Shown here one piece after another: positions 49,606-51,357 of a stretch of DNA of 51,357 nucleotides. Numbering within the stretch: position 1 is the first letter of the stretch; each line of letters starts with the position of its first letter. The position numbers and the translations under genes are program-made. Source of the DNA: Cloacibacterium sp964530915 (GTDB lineage Bacteria; Bacteroidota; Bacteroidia; Flavobacteriales; Weeksellaceae); the NCBI GenBank assembly GCA_964530915.1, contig CAZHCK010000007.1:1-51357 (forward strand). The letters are read 5' to 3'. The notes beneath the pieces were generated by a model, which was not told where the DNA came from, searched no databases, and saw only the letters and a list, made by a program, of their open reading frames with translations.

Positions 49606-50832
49606 TTAAAGTTCTAGTGCCTTTCTTTCGTCGCCACCCATTAGAATTTCTACTGGATTGTCTAGCGCTTCTTTAACCGCAACTAAGAAACCTACAGATT
49701 CTCTACCATCAATAATTCTGTGGTCATAAGAAACCGCCAAATACATCATTGGTCTGATTTCTACTTTCCCATTTACCGCAACTGGTCTTTCGATAATATT
49801 GTGCATCCCTAAGATTGCAGATTGAGGTGGATTGATAATTGGTGTAGAAAGCATAGAACCGAAAACACCACCATTGGTAATGGTAAATGTACCGCCTGTC
49901 ATTTCTTCGATAGTGATTTTACCATCTCTTACTTTGGTTGCTAGTTCTTTAATGCTAGCTTCTACTCCTCTTAAAGTAAGATTTTCTGCATTTCTTAATA
50001 CAGGAACCATTAAACCTTTAGGGCCAGAAACAGCGATAGAAATATCACAGAATTCGTTGTTGATTTTATAATCTCCATCAATCATTGCGTTTACATCTGG
50101 ATACATCTGTAAAGCTCTTGTTACCGCTTTGGTAAAGAAAGACATGAAACCAAGACCTACTCCATGTTTTGCAGCGAATTCGTCTTTGTATTGTTTTCTG
50201 ATTCTGAAAATTTCAGACATGTCAACTTCATTGAAGGTAGTTAACATCGCTGTTTCGTTTTTCACAGAAACCAATCTTGCCGCCAATTTTCTTCTTAAAA
50301 CTGAAAGTTTAGTAGTGGTTTGAGCTCTGTTCCCTGAAGAAACACCCATTGCTGGAGCACCAGGAGTTGCATTCAATGCATCTTCCTTGGTAATTCTTCC
50401 GTCTCTACCTGTTCCTGAAACTGCAGCAGCATCAATTCCTTTTTCGTCAAGAATTTTCTTTGCAGCTGGAGATGGCGAATTGGTAGCATAAGTAGCAGCT
50501 GGAGCAGCGGCAGGTTTTGGAGCCTCTACTTTTGGAGCTTCTTCAGCTTTTGCAGTTTCTGCAACTGGTGCAGCTGCACCTTCTGGTTTAGCTCCGCTCA
50601 TATCAATTAAACAAACGACTTGACCAACTTTTACTACTTCTCCTTCTTCCGCTTTTAGGGTAATAATCCCTGCTTGTTCTGCTGGAAGTTCTAGTGTAGC
50701 TTTGTCTGAATCTACTTCAGCAATTGCTTGATCTTTTTCTACATAATCTCCGTCTTTTACCAACCAAGTTGCAATTTCTACTTCTGTGATTGATTCTCCT
50801 GGAGAAGGAACTTTCATTTCTAGTATTGACAT
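49606..50832 (-). CDS. sucB: Dihydrolipoyllysine succinyltransferase, E2 of 2-oxoglutarate dehydrogenase
   Basis: 408 residues. Lipoyl domain (1-77) with the lipoyl lysine Lys44 in EVDSDKATLELP; an Ala/Pro/Glu-rich linker (about 80-113); the E1/E3-binding domain (about 118-155, SPAAKKILDEKGIDAAAV, GTGRDGRITKEDAL); and the catalytic domain with SYDHRIIDGR (His371, Asp375). It transfers the succinyl group to CoA in the TCA cycle. One lipoyl domain and MSILEMKVPSPGESITEVEI point to the OGDH rather than the pyruvate or branched-chain complex. The gene upstream is not the E1 subunit. Confidence 0.94.
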   Translation of the reverse strand: MSILEMKVPSPGESITEVEIATWLVKDGDYVEKDQAIAEVDSDKATLELPAEQAGIITLKAEEGEVVKVGQVVCLIDMSGAKPEGAAAPVAETAKAEEAPKVEAPKPAAAPAATYATNSPSPAAKKILDEKGIDAAAVSGTGRDGRITKEDALNATPGAPAMGVSSGNRAQTTTKLSVLRRKLAARLVSVKNETAMLTTFNEVDMSEIFRIRKQYKDEFAAKHGVGLGFMSFFTKAVTRALQMYPDVNAMIDGDYKINNEFCDISIAVSGPKGLMVPVLRNAENLTLRGVEASIKELATKVRDGKITIEEMTGGTFTITNGGVFGSMLSTPIINPPQSAILGMHNIIERPVAVNGKVEIRPMMYLAVSYDHRIIDGRESVGFLVAVKEALDNPVEILMGGDERKALEL

Positions 50833-50849
50833 TGTATGTATTTTTTTTA

Positions 50850-51357
50850 TTATAAATCAGTGAGTATTTCTTCTGGAAGAAATTGTTTTAAGAGTTCTAC
50901 TTGTTGTTTTTCGGCTACTGTAAATTTCCAATTTTTACCTTCATTAGAATTGGCAACTGCCATTTTGTATGACATAACCTCAAATTGATTGTTTTTTTCA
51001 TTGAAAACTACATTTCCATCACCAAATTGTGATTTAAAAGCACCTAAATAAAGATTTATATTCTTTTGTTTTTCTTCTGCATCTTTTGCATTTACCACAT
51101 CTGCTAATTCTACACTCATTTTTTGAGAGTAAAAAACTTTAGCATAAGATACATTCTGTATTTTCTGAGGATATTCTTCCACTTTTAAAATGGTAGGAAC
51201 CTCTAATGAAAATTTCATGTTAGGATCATTAAACATCTTATCAAAAATAAGCACCATGGTTTCTTTTGGTACAAATTTCAAAAATCCTTCATGAGCATAT
51301 TGGTCTAATGCTTTAGAAAAATCTTTTTTTACAATCAGTTGATTATAATCTAAGAAC
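50850..51357 (-). CDS. Hypothetical protein, 5' end outside the window
   Basis: The frame is open to the right edge, so the gene is cut; about 169 codons are visible. The visible N-terminal end reads LDYNQLIVKKDFSKALDQYAHEGF and continues into the region starting KFVPKETMVLIFDKMF. The sequence is mixed helix and strand (SYAKVFYSQKMSVEL, NINLYLGAFKSQFG, NNQFEVMSYKMAVANS) and resembles a small lipocalin- or NTF2-like fold, but no family is recognised. It ends 17 bases before the E2 gene and may be in the same transcript. The TTG at 51279-51281 is not a convincing start because coding sequence continues upstream. Confidence 0.6.
   Translation of the reverse strand, partial: FLDYNQLIVKKDFSKALDQYAHEGFLKFVPKETMVLIFDKMFNDPNMKFSLEVPTILKVEEYPQKIQNVSYAKVFYSQKMSVELADVVNAKDAEEKQKNINLYLGAFKSQFGDGNVVFNEKNNQFEVMSYKMAVANSNEGKNWKFTVAEKQQVELLKQFLPEEILTDL

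Overview
The window looks like a chromosomal segment of a flavobacterium, most likely of the Chryseobacterium/Cloacibacterium (Weeksellaceae) type. The evidence is an AT-rich base composition, a SusC/SusD pair, gliding-motility genes of the gldF/gldG type, many promoters of the Bacteroidota form TAnnTTTG, frequent short hairpin-plus-T terminators, and type II-C CRISPR parts of the flavobacterial kind. The genus is inferred; no rRNA or tRNA gene was seen.

Layout. 1-765: 3' part of a PIN-like nuclease-domain gene. 888-7792 (minus): a probable operon of SusC, SusD, a secreted glycerophosphodiester phosphodiesterase and a secreted metallophosphoesterase, which looks like an uptake and degradation system for a phosphate ester or phosphodiester. 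8169-9149: YfeH-like Na+/bile-acid-type transporter. 9265-15102: a complete type II-C CRISPR-Cas locus: cas1-cas2 (plus), an array of 11 repeats and 10 spacers (10761-11456), cas9 of 1121 codons (minus, reading toward the array), and a tracrRNA (about 15014-15102, plus) divergent from cas9. 15704-16488: two cold-shock-domain genes. 16700-18067: ffh. Then an OMP, phoH, a SAM hydrolase, hemJ, and gldF - transglutaminase-like gene - gldG. 25094-34178: small hypothetical genes, kbl, dacB, priA, proline dehydrogenase and aroB. 34515-35883: two tandem paralogous outer-membrane barrels. 35970-43423 (minus): purine cluster purB-purL-purC-purF. 43558-51357: SDR, aldehyde dehydrogenase, thioredoxin-like protein, LpxL-type acyltransferase, glycosyltransferase, DEDDh exonuclease, apaG, the E2 subunit of 2-oxoglutarate dehydrogenase, and a partial gene at the right edge.

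The CRISPR locus is the most interesting part. A perfect 16-bp sequence, TACGGAAAACCATAAT (20 of 22 bases match when extended), lies once upstream of cas1 and once in the cas9/tracrRNA intergenic region. In both places it sits 20-21 bases before a probable -7 box on the same strand. A weaker third copy (12 of 16) is in the array leader, in the direction of array transcription. This looks like a shared operator for adaptation genes, guide RNAs and effector. The leader also carries an inverted copy of the start of the repeat that could fold onto the first repeat. The crRNA-tracrRNA pairing shows that the array is read on the minus strand, collinear with cas9, and ends at a hairpin (10660-10706) that also faces the end of cas2.

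Intergenic DNA carries several repeat families: 7-bp tandem repeats at five places, GGCTAAAGCC palindromes, CGCAAAG and CACAGATT repeats, a TTCGARTC triplet repeat, and a GGTTAT-rich tract that reads as a Gly/Tyr-rich peptide without a start codon. All functions are from reading the sequence; no database search was run.
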